From Glossina fuscipes (lineage: Eukaryota > Arthropoda > Insecta > Diptera > Glossinidae), in the NCBI RefSeq assembly GCF_014805625.2, contig NW_023998455.1, positions 8,931,005-8,995,004 of the forward strand: a stretch of DNA of 64,000 nt, written 5' to 3'. Of the stretch, positions 29,473 through 41,800 are shown piece after piece (positions within the stretch are counted from its first letter, which is position 1; every line of letters starts with the position of its first letter). The position numbers and the translations under genes were made by a program. The notes under the pieces are model-generated. The model saw only the letters and a list, made by a program, of their open reading frames with translations. It made no database searches and was not told the DNA's origin.

Positions 29473-29752
29473 TTTCGATATTAATTTGAATTTTTTTTTG
29501 TTTTCTGTTTTTTAGGTTATTTTTGGTGAAAAAAATGAATGACGCGCTGCTTTGTGTTATTTGCTGAAGAAAACAAACCAAGCAAAGAATGTCGTAGTGG
29601 AAACCAGACCGTACTTAGGTAAGTAAGTGTATGTAACTGCTTGTGTGAAAAACTACTTCCTTGAGAACCCGTTTTCAATGAAATATTTGTTGTTGAAAGA
29701 ATAAATAAATAGACAAAACAACAAGAATAAAAAAAGGCAATCAGCACAAAGT

Positions 29753-29776
29753 GACGACGACGACGACGACGACGAC
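29753..29776. repeat. GAC trinucleotide repeat
   Basis: Eight GAC units about 280 bp upstream of the PTB-gene ATG, in probable 5' UTR or promoter sequence. Confidence 0.85.
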
Positions 29777-32700
29777 GTTGTTCCAAAATCGTCACGATCG
29801 ACCAAAGCACCGACTGTCTGCCTGTTTATCCGCCAAATCATACGTCCAACTGTCTGTTGCGAGTGAATTCTGACTACTTATGTTTCAATTTGTTGTTGTC
29901 TTTATTTCTTTGCAAATGCAAAAGCAAGAGGTAGTAAATCAGGTTTTCTGCTTTGCTGCATGCATTAGTGGTAGTGCTGCGACAGAGTAGTTTATTTGCA
30001 CATATAGATGTACAAGTAACTCTTGTTTCTTAAATTCTTTAAAAGTTGCCAGAGTCGTATGTCAATTACCCATACAAACCAAATCTTACACACAGGCGTA
30101 CTCATACAGAAATGTGTGTATGCACTGAATTCCGGTTCTTTGTTAATAATTCTAAATTATTTATTTTAATTTTCTTACTAGAAAACATTTTTCTTTAACT
30201 TTATTACATACATAATATGCATTTTTTGTTATGCGCGATATTAAATTATTTTTAACTATTTTTCTGGTTATATTCCTGGCGATGTTTTCTTCTTTTTTTG
30301 GCATTAATAATACGTTGGCCTTCCGAGAAATAAGACGATTATTTTTATATCATTGAGAGGGCAGCAGTGCATGATTTCACCAAGAAATGCTGTTCGTTGT
30401 TGGAAACATATTTTTTATTTTATTATTATTTGGTTTTTTTTATTTTTTCCATTTTTTTTTTTGTTTTTGTATTTCGCACTTTTCACTTTGTTAATCGCAC
30501 ATCGTCACCAACTCGGATTCGTATTCATACGGGCACACCAGGCACTTAAACATTCGTATGCCTTAAGATATGTAGAAACAACAACAATTTTATACAAAAA
30601 TATGTACATAATACATTAGCATGTATGTATTTGTACGTAGATGCAAACAAACTTAACGTTGTGGTTGTAGAATTTTTCTATTATATATATGCCGGAGACC
30701 TGAAAAATTTATATCGCGTTAGTAGCAACATACTGCTTGTTGATCATGTTGGTTGTATTACTAGCTTGAAAAGAATGTACGTTCAATAGTAAAGGCGCGA
30801 CAGACAATAGCAACAACGACAAACAACAATGTATGTATGTAACAGATATGTCAATTTCTTTAAGCGATAAAATGTCGATGTAACAATGTTTGTAAAACTG
30901 ACGTATAAATGTTCGCGATCCGCGTTATGTATCTTTATCCGACTGAGGCTAACTTGACAATAGCTTGGAATAGCTCAGCAGGCAGTTATGTGGCTTTTGC
31001 TACCACAATCGTCGTTGCCTTTGTCGTTTTGAGTCTTGCTTTAAGACAAATTTACTTGCTTTACTACTTTTGTTACTTTGGCATTTTACCAAAAATTACT
31101 CTCTGTTTTCTCTCCTATTGCCTATGAGGATTTCTCTATTTTCTCAAACGAAAGAGAATACGAAAATTTATTCTCCCGGTTTCTTTTCGCTTCTGTTATC
31201 GTCCCTCTGAATAACAGGTACTTCTCAGTCTAAGGGTAGATGATAATCGCTTTGTTTACAAGTCGAATGTGTTGTTTTTGTGGTTTTCTGAAAAACTTTT
31301 CAATGTTTTAAAAGGTAAAACGTGCTTAGGAATTCGCACTAACTTCTAACTAACTTCAGCTAATTAAAGCAGACTCATGCCTCAAATATTTTGTACGAGA
31401 AAAAATACCTGTAACATACGACTTACTTTTATTCTTGTCCATTGAAGATCGCTCTCGGTGTGAAATTTACGATTTAGTCAGAGCTAAGATAAATTCATTT
31501 ATCATTTGGTAATAAAATATGTACGTAATTTACTTAAGATCCCCTTCGTGTCGCCTATTTTGTAGCTGAAATAGCCCCAGATAATCGTTAGACTTTACCT
31601 CTCTTTCTCTCTCGCTCTTCAATTTCTATGCACACATATACGAACATTAGACTGCTTCATCACTTGCATGAGAAAACTGTTTCCACAACCACTTCTCAAC
31701 GCCTTAAATGGTTGTTGCATTTTATATCCTTTATTCAGTTTTTGTCACCTAGAAATATATAGCATCGGATCAAAAAAGTAACGCTGAGTTATCAAAGGGG
31801 CGTCTTGTTTGTTTTGCAGCGTAATTCATTATCTGACTTATATCGTACTATTATTATTATTGCTATTATGTCTTTAAAATTGGGGAAAAAAAATGATGAG
31901 GTATTGCCGTACACCAGCAGGATGAGGTACTTTTCAGTGTCCGATACGATGAATATATTTGAGGGCACGAATAAAATGAAATTATCACATTATTCCCGTC
32001 CTCGACGCAGCAAGCTTAGATACAAGATCGAGAATTTTCTTTGTTCGTCCAAAGTTCCTCAGGGCAGACACGTTTCTAAGCTTCAACTTTATTTACGAAA
32101 AACTTAATCCAAAAATGCACCAGAAATTGATAGTAAATTCGAAAAAAAAACCGACTTAAAAAAGGGAATATTTCAAAATGCAAACCACTTGTGTTGCTAT
32201 TCAACTTCAGGTGAATGTCTGCTTTTAATAGGGCACAAACCCTTATCCTAGCTATTTCGTTACGGCAAAGTGACAAATATTGGTTATTGGTGTTCAAGTG
32301 TATGAGACTAGTACGAGTTTTTCACTTATTCGGATGAAGGTCTTCGTTTTGTTCTCAAGCAGATGTAATTATCTACTGATCTATTAATAGTGATATCAAT
32401 ATTGTCGGATGTACAAAGTCAGCTGACTATAAAAGACAAAATTCCGATTTAATCTACTAATAAGAATTATTATTACTACGACCTAACGATTTGCTGATTG
32501 TGGGTTCACATCTCAAGTTCGGTAGAGTTTTCTACAAAGCCGACAGCTTAAGATACTAGCGCTCTAGCTTGGGAATTTATTTCCTTGGCTAAATTAATAA
32601 TAATATTGCTATTACTATTACATTGGCCGATTACAATATAATAGAATAGGATCGAATAGGATGTGAATATTTAGCACTGGAAGATTTCAAGAAATAAAAG

Positions 32701-33169
32701 CATAAATGTTATTGTATATGTGTGCTTGCTGTAAAGGATAGTAATTATTTTTGTTTGTCTTTTACTTATATCATTTGTAATAATTAAAACGTTATCAAGA
32801 AGAATGAAAATGGATGAATACCGCAAATAAACGCCGCATTTATTATCAAGCGAATATCATATAAAACATATCAAGGGGAAATCGATCGCAAACAAATTAT
32901 AGATGTTTGTGTAGGTGTACACATATTTTATAAATAAAACAGTTAAGTACAAATACATTTTACAGCATTCTAATACTGGGAAGCAATGGGGCTTGAAATC
33001 GAGCGATGTCATTAGATAATCAGGTCCATCCAAGGCGACTAACGAGCCATAGATGTTCATTTATATGTTTACTGAACATTTCCGTTGTTTGATATATTTG
33101 ACTCTCGTTCACCAGTTTGCGTCTCAATGTCGTATTATGGCCGATGAATTGCTGTTTATAGCTATACAT

Positions 33170-33190
33170 TTCTTCTTCTTCTTCTTCTTT
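33170..33190. repeat. TTC trinucleotide repeat
   Basis: About seven TTC units in intergenic DNA. Confidence 0.85.
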
Positions 33191-33764
33191 GGCCATTTGA
33201 AGGCAAACGAATATTATGGATATGTTTTCTAGTTTCTATACGTACATCGAATGAATATCTTCTGAATGTACGTTAAGTATGCACAAACACATGTACACTC
33301 GCAACTTACATTTGGTTGTTTATTTGCGTTAGCTCGGGCAATGTTGTCATACAATAAAGTCGTTTAAAAAACATTTAAAAAGAACAACAAGCGACGCACT
33401 CAATCATTAACTATATTAATTTCATAGCAGCATTCCAATCGATCAGAAAACAACTTTGATCGCAAACGTTAGATTTTAGTGACAGTTTCGGTGTTGTTTC
33501 GTTCTTATTTAACACTCGAGGTGTGCGATTCTCTTTTTGTTATTCTTTTTTTCTGGAATTGCAATAAAATTTTATTCTAACCGTAATAATACCCTACAGC
33601 ACCTGCGACAGAGTACAAATATCAAGTTTGTGCGAATGTGTGTAACACAAGGACCGATTAAAGACAGACTCATCTCTTATTGTGCCTGTCAGAATGCATT
33701 ATAATTTCGTTAATCACTTTAATCTTTACCTTTGCTTTGGTTCTTGCACACAGATCATAAGTTT

Positions 33765-33860
33765 CGTTTCGGCCCGAGGACGAAAGCCATCGAAAACAGA
33801 TGAGATCGGACAAATTTTACGACCACTCGTCATAACAAAATTCACAAAAATTTTTGCAAT
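33765..33860 (+). repeat. Diverged interspersed repeat fragment (3' part)
   Basis: CGAGGACGAAAGCCATCGAA, AGATCGGACAAATTTTACGA and CACTCGTCATAAC align with the copy at 48640 over GGACGCACACTATTAAAAAT, GAATCGGCCCACTTTTTCGT and the closing ATAAC. Confidence 0.45.
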
Positions 33861-35099
33861 TTTGAAAATATCGTAACAAAAACCGCTCTGCAATAATATT
33901 GGGGCATATCAAATTGATTTGGAAAATTGGTCGCTAATAGTAATTTGGTATAAAAATTAAATATAACATGCACGGATCGCGTAGGTCTGTTTTTCGAGCC
34001 TCAGTCCTTACAAAGGTTCGATTAGAAACCCAGCCTTTATATTGCAACAAAGCTCCATATTTTTAGCATTTTACAATGATCGATACACCGATAAGACCGT
34101 TGGCAAAAAAATAAATTTTTGCTAAACGTGGACGCGCTTCCTTTAATCAGTTGATTGTGTCGACTTCTTCAGCAATACACTCGTGCACCCATTAAAAAAA
34201 TGGGGTTGGTTTGGAATTAAAAGAGTTGACAAAATGATAAAAATATTTTCGAAAATTTGTTATTATCACAAAGGCACATTCATAATGATAAAGTTTTACG
34301 AAAAAATCCCACAGTGACAAGGAAACAAAGTCTAATTTTTGGTATTTTATGAGGAAAATAAACGAAGAATTGTGCAACGCATTCTTTCATAGGATGTTCG
34401 GATGGTCGGCTTCCCCCAACTCGAATGTTTTCAAATATTTTTACTTTTCTACTAAAAAATTTGTTTTTTAAATTCTCGGTGGCATTCTGCTCAATGCTTC
34501 CAAGAAATTGTACGCCTACAAACATTCGCGACCTCAAATTCCAATTTTTAAAATATTTTCTTTTTTATTTCAAACTCTACACATTATGGAAGAATGATAT
34601 CTACTCAAGGGCAAAAAATAAAACGTAAGTGCAGTCGCTCATTTAATTACTCTCATGTGGCACCAAATTCGAAGTCGCATTACAAACTGGCAACAAATGG
34701 TAATTCAGACTCGTTTAATGGCTTCGCAATAATATGAAAAAGGACGGTTGTGGACAAATGGAAATATCCATTTTTCTTTTTTTAATTTTTTTCTTATATT
34801 GATATTATTTAGCTTTTATTTTTTGTACCAAAGTTAAGCGCTAGTTTGAAAGAGCAAAGCTTTATGTACGTTTGTTGAAAATGAGGTTTTCAATTTATCT
34901 GCCTAAACCTGATACTATGATCTTAACGGCCAAAAAATTGCCGTTACAATTTACAAGCTGAGTCAACTTCACACGAAACCGAAAAATTCTAATCTATATT
35001 CGTAGAGAAAGACCTACACTGCTTGTGGTATAGAGCATATTAAGTTTGAGCGGATGTATTATAACACCAAAAAGGACTTAAGATAGTCTCACGTTTTCT

Positions 35100-35265
35100 T
35101 ATACCGATCGGGCCTGGATAATTTTCTGAATTGATCAAGGCTTGCCTTCCCGATGTCTGCCCATATATATTGGGTTTAACCTACGCGGGCGTGTTTTGAC
35201 CTGAGGACGAACGCTACTGAAAATGGTTCGGATTGGTCCACTTTTTTGAGAGTTCGCCTTATTTC
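35100..35265 (+). repeat. Interspersed repeat copy (3' part)
   Basis: TGAGGACGAACGCTACTGAA, AATGGTTCGGATTGGTCCAC and TTTTTTGAGAGTTCGCCTTA match the corresponding part of the copy at 48640. A GATGTCTGCCCATATATATT upstream may be its TGTCCGTC-like part. Confidence 0.5.
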
Positions 35266-35500
35266 GAAAAGTCGGTATATAGAAAAAATCATTTGTATAC
35301 AAATTCCAAACAAGTGAGAAAATACAAATTCCACACAACTGAGAATGTTTGAATATGTTTGTTTACAATTCTCAATCGTTTTGCATGTATTTCGGTACTT
35401 TAAGGAATAAGAGTTCGCTTATAATGAATAAAAAAATTGCCAAAATGGTTGAATGCCTGACTAACAACTTAAATGGCCAGATCGTTTAATTTGCAAAGCC

Positions 35501-35560
35501 GCCAGCTTTATAAGTGAAAAAATCTGTTAAGGCAGCTTTATAAGTGCAAAAATCTGTTTT
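35501..35560 (+). repeat. Tandem duplication of a 30-bp unit
   Basis: Two adjacent 30-bp units, GCCAGCTTTATAAGTGAAAA... and GGCAGCTTTATAAGTGCAAA..., differ at four positions. It is a recent local duplication in intergenic DNA. Confidence 0.85.
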
Positions 35561-36471
35561 AAACATATTCATTGCAAAATGAAAAATGAAAATTGCCGTC
35601 GCCATTTATAATAAATCAGCATTAATGTTATTTATTGTCTAAATGAAACACGAAACGCTCTGTAGCTTACCGAAGACAATTTAGTGAATACAAGTGCTCT
35701 TATTTTATAGGCATAACTAAATTCTAGCAAGTCAATGAATTAAAATGAATTTTGGGCTCTAATATAGCAATGGAATGCATCTTTCAAACTGCATGTGGTT
35801 CGTATCTTCGCTCTTACAACAATTAATGTCATATATGCCTGTGAATGAAAATATTCTTGTAAATTGTTTTTCAAAACCTTCACAATTCCACAAGCACGCA
35901 TACGGTCTTGGATATTTATTTAGGGTCTGCAAGGGTGTGTGTAAAAAAAATATCTAGTATTTTTATTTTTTTTAATAATTATAATACAGGGTGCCTTGTT
36001 CGCCTTATTGTGAACAGTCGCGAATAGCGCGGGCCTTTTGTTATTGTTTTTTCCTTAAATAATAAGATAATGATGAAGGCATCTATATTTGTTCATCGGA
36101 TTAGATTTATATCATCCAGATTCATCCATAGCTTGATGGCTACTTCGCAGATCGCGCCGTAGTAAAAAAAGTTTGGAGATTTTGTAAGAGCTGGGCCAAA
36201 GGATGTTTGAATTTTATATTTCTGCATTTCATTCCTTAAATGATATCTTGCTATTAATTTTTACTTTGGCAAATACTTATGCACATTCAACCAATCAATT
36301 AGTTTCAGTACTCTCTAGGCAATAAATTGGTAATTAATTTTTTAATGACATTTTTAGTTTAATATACTGTATCATTCCATATAAAGAAGTGCAAAAAAGT
36401 ACATAGATCTCAACCTAAATTATTGAAATTATCATTAGAGGTCACATCCCTGCCCAAGCTGTGTGCACACT

Positions 36472-36602
36472 TTACAATGGTAATAGACTTTCAGCGTTTA
36501 TTTCTTCCTCGTCTGATTCTTGGCTTAATTCGGTACTATGCATGCCCGTACGAGGCCGCTCAAATTGCGGCGGTGGACCTAAAGGATCCGTATGCTGAGC
36601 AA
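36472..36602 (-). CDS. nompB: IFT88 exon 9 (C-terminus)
   Basis: The acceptor CCAATTATGTTTCAG at 36603-36604 leads to AQHTDPLGPPPQFERPRTGM, then an acidic SQESDEEE and LLPL before TAA at 36472-36474. Vertebrate IFT88 ends with the same motif order: DPLGP..ERPKT, an acidic stretch, then LLPE. The frame on the opposite strand across this exon is a shadow. Confidence 0.88.
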
Positions 36603-38805
36603 CTGAAACATAATTGGAAGAGTTTAGTATCGCAGTGCATGGACGACCTTAAAAACGCTTGCGGGTATAACTTACTTGTGAGCATTGGTTCAACAATACG
36701 TTCATAATGATCGCCCTTAAATTTGGAGGTTATCGCACTCGAAATACTATCATTATCCGCATTTGTCAGGAAGTACGGATTGTTTTCAATTTGGTTACGA
36801 ACTATTGAAGAGAAAACAATGATTTTTTTTTATTAAAAGCAACTTTTGTGGGGAAACTTTTAGAAACCTTTCAATTTACTGCTGCCCAGACGACTTGAAG
36901 GCGCGGATGAGAGACGTTGCTGCTGATAACGCTGTTCATTTTCGCGTTCCATTTGCGCTTTCTGAAGTCGTGTCAATTCTTGAGTATATTTTTCAGTCAG
37001 TTCGGTCATTCCTAAGCTTTTGGTTACTTGAAGTAACGCTCGAACACAGTTCACGTTTTCGGGAAAGAGTGAATAAATGTTTTCAAACATACGTAAATAC
37101 TGCTTGGGTGGTAAATAGGAGTTGCGATAACAGCTGGCTACACGTAGCATTAAATTTGGATCATTTGGGTCGGCTAAAACTGCTCGCTCGTAGTAATACA
37201 AAGCCTTTTCAATTGCTTGCAATTTGATATAATACGAGCCAATCGAACTGGCGATATTAATATCACTGGGATTAATACGATAGGCTTCATTGTAATATTG
37301 ATTGGCCTCCTGATGATCGTTTAGTTGTTCGTATATGGAGCCAACTTTTTCATAAAAACGCGAATCAATCTCACCCGCCGATATCCCCAACACTTGTAAG
37401 TATAATTGAAGGGCAGCGGAGGAGCTATTAAGTCTATAGCTAGGACCTGCAACGGACGAAGCATGCAATTTCTCTTGCAGTTTGGCCAGCTGATAATAAA
37501 CGTGACTATGCTGTACGGAATGTGGCACCATTAACTCGGCCTTTAAATGCTCAAATTGCTCCTCGGCCACGGCCAAATCATTCTCCTGTAACGCCACAAG
37601 ACCTAAATTGTAATTAGCCTCAAAATTGTCGGGTTGTATTTGTAGCGCTCTCTCCAACTTATTACGTGCTGCAGTGTAATTCTGTTTACGATAATCGATA
37701 ATGCTGGCATTGACGAGAGCCATTGCATTCGTTTGCAACGCTCCGATCTCATTTAGCTGGCTTACACAGTGCGTAGCCATATCCAGGTTGTCCATCTGCA
37801 ATATAAATCAACCGTTGAAAATACACATCAGTGAATACATTCCTTGGTGTTTAGAATGCATACTCAGAGTTTGGGTTGTTTTCTTGACAGGGCGACTTTA
37901 ACAAAAAAAAAAAAAAAAATAATATGAAGCTATGGTCAGCGAAAAATATTTACAAATATATTACAAAGAACTAATTGGATTAAAGAGTTTCAAGTAAATA
38001 ATAAGGTAACAAGCCATCAGAAGCCAAATGGATAAGAGTCGCGAGTGCCAACTCGATCGATCGCGATTTCAATGTCAGTGCGATACAGCAACTTTGGCCG
38101 TAGCTATAGCGAGTGGTCACTTGGTAAAGGTGTAACACTTGCCACAACGGCACATGACATCTAGAATGCCGGCAATCCACTATATCTTCCACTTTCCTCT
38201 GTTCTTTCCGCCCGTCACCGTTTTGCAGATACAAGTGGGGCACATCTTCTGAGTGATTGGTTTACTTTGGCACAAAAAAAAAAGCAGAAAGAAATTTAGG
38301 ATGCTAGGGTCCGTCGTTCCGTCCGTCCGTCAATATTCATTAGAAGATGTTAAGCAACAAAAAGCTTAACGTAATGTTTACTCTGGTTGCAGGACACAAG
38401 CAACGCACAGTTGGTAAAGGCATAATATTTCTCACTTGCGTACACGTCTTCTAGTCTGCGACCCTTTGTATCTCTCGCATTCCTCCTTTCCTTCTGATCG
38501 TCACTGCGTTACACATAATAGGGAACATCCTTTGAGTCATTAGAGAAAAAACAAACAATTAAAAAAATGTAGTGGAACAGATCGCACCATTGAATACTCT
38601 ACACCACTTCATTTAATACAGTTATTCATATAACGATTTCTCACAATAACGCGTCATAGGAAGCGATCAAAGAAGTGGTCGGATCCGAACCATTTTCAAT
38701 AGCATTCATTCGTAAACCAAAACATTTCGGTGCACCACATTTCGTCAAAATACCTCCAACTTGCCATCTGTAAGTTGCACACTCGCCTCTTTCATTCGTG
38801 GTACG

Positions 38806-38837
<32 letters not shown>

Positions 38838-41800
38838 TCTTCCTGGAATATTCTTGAAGATGTGGAAAGTATAAGTACACATAATGGTAGGGGTTACTTC
38901 GCTTCCTCTTTAAACGCCTGAATCTTCGATTTTCTTACGTTTCACGTTGACAGGATGCGCTTCGATTTAAGGAATTTTAAATGGACATGTATTATTGCCC
39001 ACGGCACATGCTAAGAATGTCTCCTCGGTCGGTATCCGCATTCTCTATTCAGGCAACTTGGGTAGCGCCAAGGTTAAATGAGCTCTCTTTAAACTCGCTT
39101 GCTTTCGAAATTTCTCATTACTGGCCATATCATATACTCCTAGTTGTGGCCGTAAAGTGTCTGCTTACGAGAAAGAACCAAAAAAATTTTTATGAATCAA
39201 TACACATGTTCAAGTCTAGTATATAAATTGATAGCAGGATTCAAGCAAAGTCCAAAACTGAACCATCTATACTCAAAACAAGCGCATACAAAAACGCAAC
39301 TTTTCGAAAGACGAACAACGCTTTCTTCATTATTCCATACATACAGAGGGCTTTAACACAAGCTCGAGATTCAGTTTCTTTAAGTATGAGGGGCAATAAT
39401 TTAAGATTCGTGCAATAGAAGACTATTGTAGACAGAAATTCGCTAACCTTTATAAAGTGCATAAGCTTCAAGGTTCATACTCCAAAAATAAATTTTAGAA
39501 AATAAATAAAGTTTCCGTCATTCAGGCGTCGAATTACGCGCAGAATTAAAGCAGAGACGAAGCCACGGCCATCTGAAAATTTCTATTTCTATGCTTGTCA
39601 ACTGAAATCCGAGTAAGCACAAGTTTTTGTGTATGTGTTTAACATTTATTACTTACATTTATATAAATGAATATTAGATTAGTTAAAGCACTTGCTGTCA
39701 TTGAACCCTCACTTTTACGGTCGTACATCTGCAAAGTCTCAATCGCCTGATTGACATCATTTTGACGTAGATATACCAGGGCTTTATTCAATTCCAATTC
39801 ACTGGCTAGCCACGCTAAATGGGACGTTTTAATGACCTCAATACACCAATTGTATCCTAAAATAAATTGTAATGAAAACCACATTGATTGCTGTGCCTGT
39901 ATAGGTTTTGTACGAATATGACGGATGCCAAGCAAACATGCATTTAGATAAACGTGATGCTCGCAATTGAAATGCATCTTCACACATATGTGCGAATGTA
40001 CATACTATATGGTGTGAATGTACGTACCAAAGCATTGCTATGCGTGTATGTAAAAATTTTTGCATCAATTTTCTCTGCCGCTGGATTTGTAAGAACTGTT
40101 AGCAAAACGGTGTTTTTATGTCCGTACCTGCATACATACATGTATGTATGTATCTGCGCACATATATGATATTGTATGCAAAAAGGATTGATATGCAGCT
40201 GTGTCCAGCCAATTTATTCAACTCACCGTCATTGTAGTTCTCCTCAATAATTGGCGAAATTAAATCGACAATCATAGTTATGGCTCGCTTTTCAGTAATC
40301 TTGCGTTGCTTGACGTAAATCGCCAGCTCATCGGATTTAAGCGTTTGCAAAATGTAATTATTACGATTCGCAGCAGTCTTTAAACCCGTTTTCGGCCTTT
40401 GCTCAAAACCACTGACACAGTTGCCATTGCGATTCGTATCAATTGCATTCATGGCGAACTCTTCACCTAGTGCACCGGCATTTTCGCCGTCGATAACCTC
40501 TATTTCCGCTGTCGTCGTTTGTTCACATTCATTCTGCTGATATTGCTGCTGCTGCGAAAATCTTTTAGACGAGTTGAGTTGTGTGCTTTGATGTTGTTGT
40601 TCGCTTGCAATATGCTGCTGCAATTTAATAATGCTGCTTTCATTTTCCAAATCCTTTTCGGCCTCAGTCGGTTGTATATCACATAAATTTCTGAATGTAT
40701 GTTTTATTTTATCAACATCTCCCATCGCGTAATAGCAAAGTATTAAATGTATTCCACTGCGGATATCTCCCCGTTCAGACATGATGAACTCAAAGCTGGC
40801 CGCCGCATCGGCATATTGGCCCATTCGCACAAACAGTAAACCGATATTCTGCGTTATTTTCAGACGTAATTGCTTTAAATTGCTCGGCACCGAATCGAGG
40901 GCCTAAATAAATAGTGGTTTAATTCTTCAGGCTGAAAATATCAATTACATATTGCGTACCATGCGATACATTTTAATAGCCTTGGGGTAGATACCCATAC
41001 GATAATAAATGTTTCCCATATTCAGCTTTAATTGATTCACATGCGGAAACATTTTGTTTTTTGTCATAATGCTGTACGTGTTGAGCGCTTCAATATTCAT
41101 GTCATTGCGTTCATACTGCTCCGCAAGATTAAAGAAAACCTATAACATAACCATATATACTTTGTATGTAACTAAATGAAGTACAAAAATTCTCAATATA
41201 AGCACATCTCCATCCCTTTTCATTTAGTTCCAAGTTCTACTGAATATAACCTTCGACAAAAACGATATGAAATTTATATGAACGTTAAAGCGAATTTTGT
41301 CGAATCTAAGCAAATTGAACATCAGCACACAAAGAGTTCTTTGAATTAAATAGTCTTATTAGCTTGTGAGGAAGGTTTTCGAGGGAATTTTGAATTGGTC
41401 ATTAGGTGAAATAAAGCAAAGTAGACATGTGAATAAATATATGTTAAAGTCGAAGGTTCACTCACCGCATATGTTAAATCGAAATTGTGAAATATATTTT
41501 CTCCGTGTTGATCCCGAAATCGATGTAAGGTACGATCTAAAGAAAAGGCCTCCTTAGCTTTATTCAAGCCCTCAGCCAACGATGCCTTTACTTCAGCGGG
41601 CAATGCTGCTTGTCCGTGACCGACGTCGCTTTCGTTCGCAATTTTTGTGCGAGAAAGAGCGCGAGCTGACAAAAGCACTGAGGACTCCAGCAGTTTTGTT
41701 ATTTTGCCTTCTAAATTTTTATATTTCATCTGTGGACTATATAAACATAACCGTTAGTATGGGCGTAAAATTAACGCAGTAACGCCGTTACTCTTAAAAC

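Larger units (their letters stand above)
29473..36471. other. Spacer between the PTB gene and IFT88
   Basis: It holds 5' flanking sequence of the PTB gene (including the GAC run), two diverged interspersed-repeat fragments, a TTC run and a 30-bp tandem duplication. IFT88's 3' UTR lies at its right edge. I see no coding exon. Confidence 0.6.
37796..39656 (-). other. IFT88 intron 6 with a diverged tandem repeat
   Basis: This 1.86-kb intron has matching phase-0 splice sites (AAT|GTAAGT and ATTGCAG|ATGG). It holds a CT run at 38813-38837, a short CCGT-rich patch near 38315-38330 and two diverged copies of one unit (see the repeat at 38110). No coding exon is evident. Confidence 0.65.

Noticed and set aside
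36423..36707. Plus-strand frame of 94 codons that looks protein-like
   Set aside because: It lies opposite the last two exons of IFT88; its look comes from the real coding sequence on the other strand.
36895..37227. Plus-strand frame of 110 codons
   Set aside because: Antisense shadow of IFT88 exon 7.
37980..38243. Minus-strand frame of 87 codons inside IFT88 intron 6
   Set aside because: It overlaps the diverged tandem repeat and interrupts a well-supported intron; no TPR pattern.
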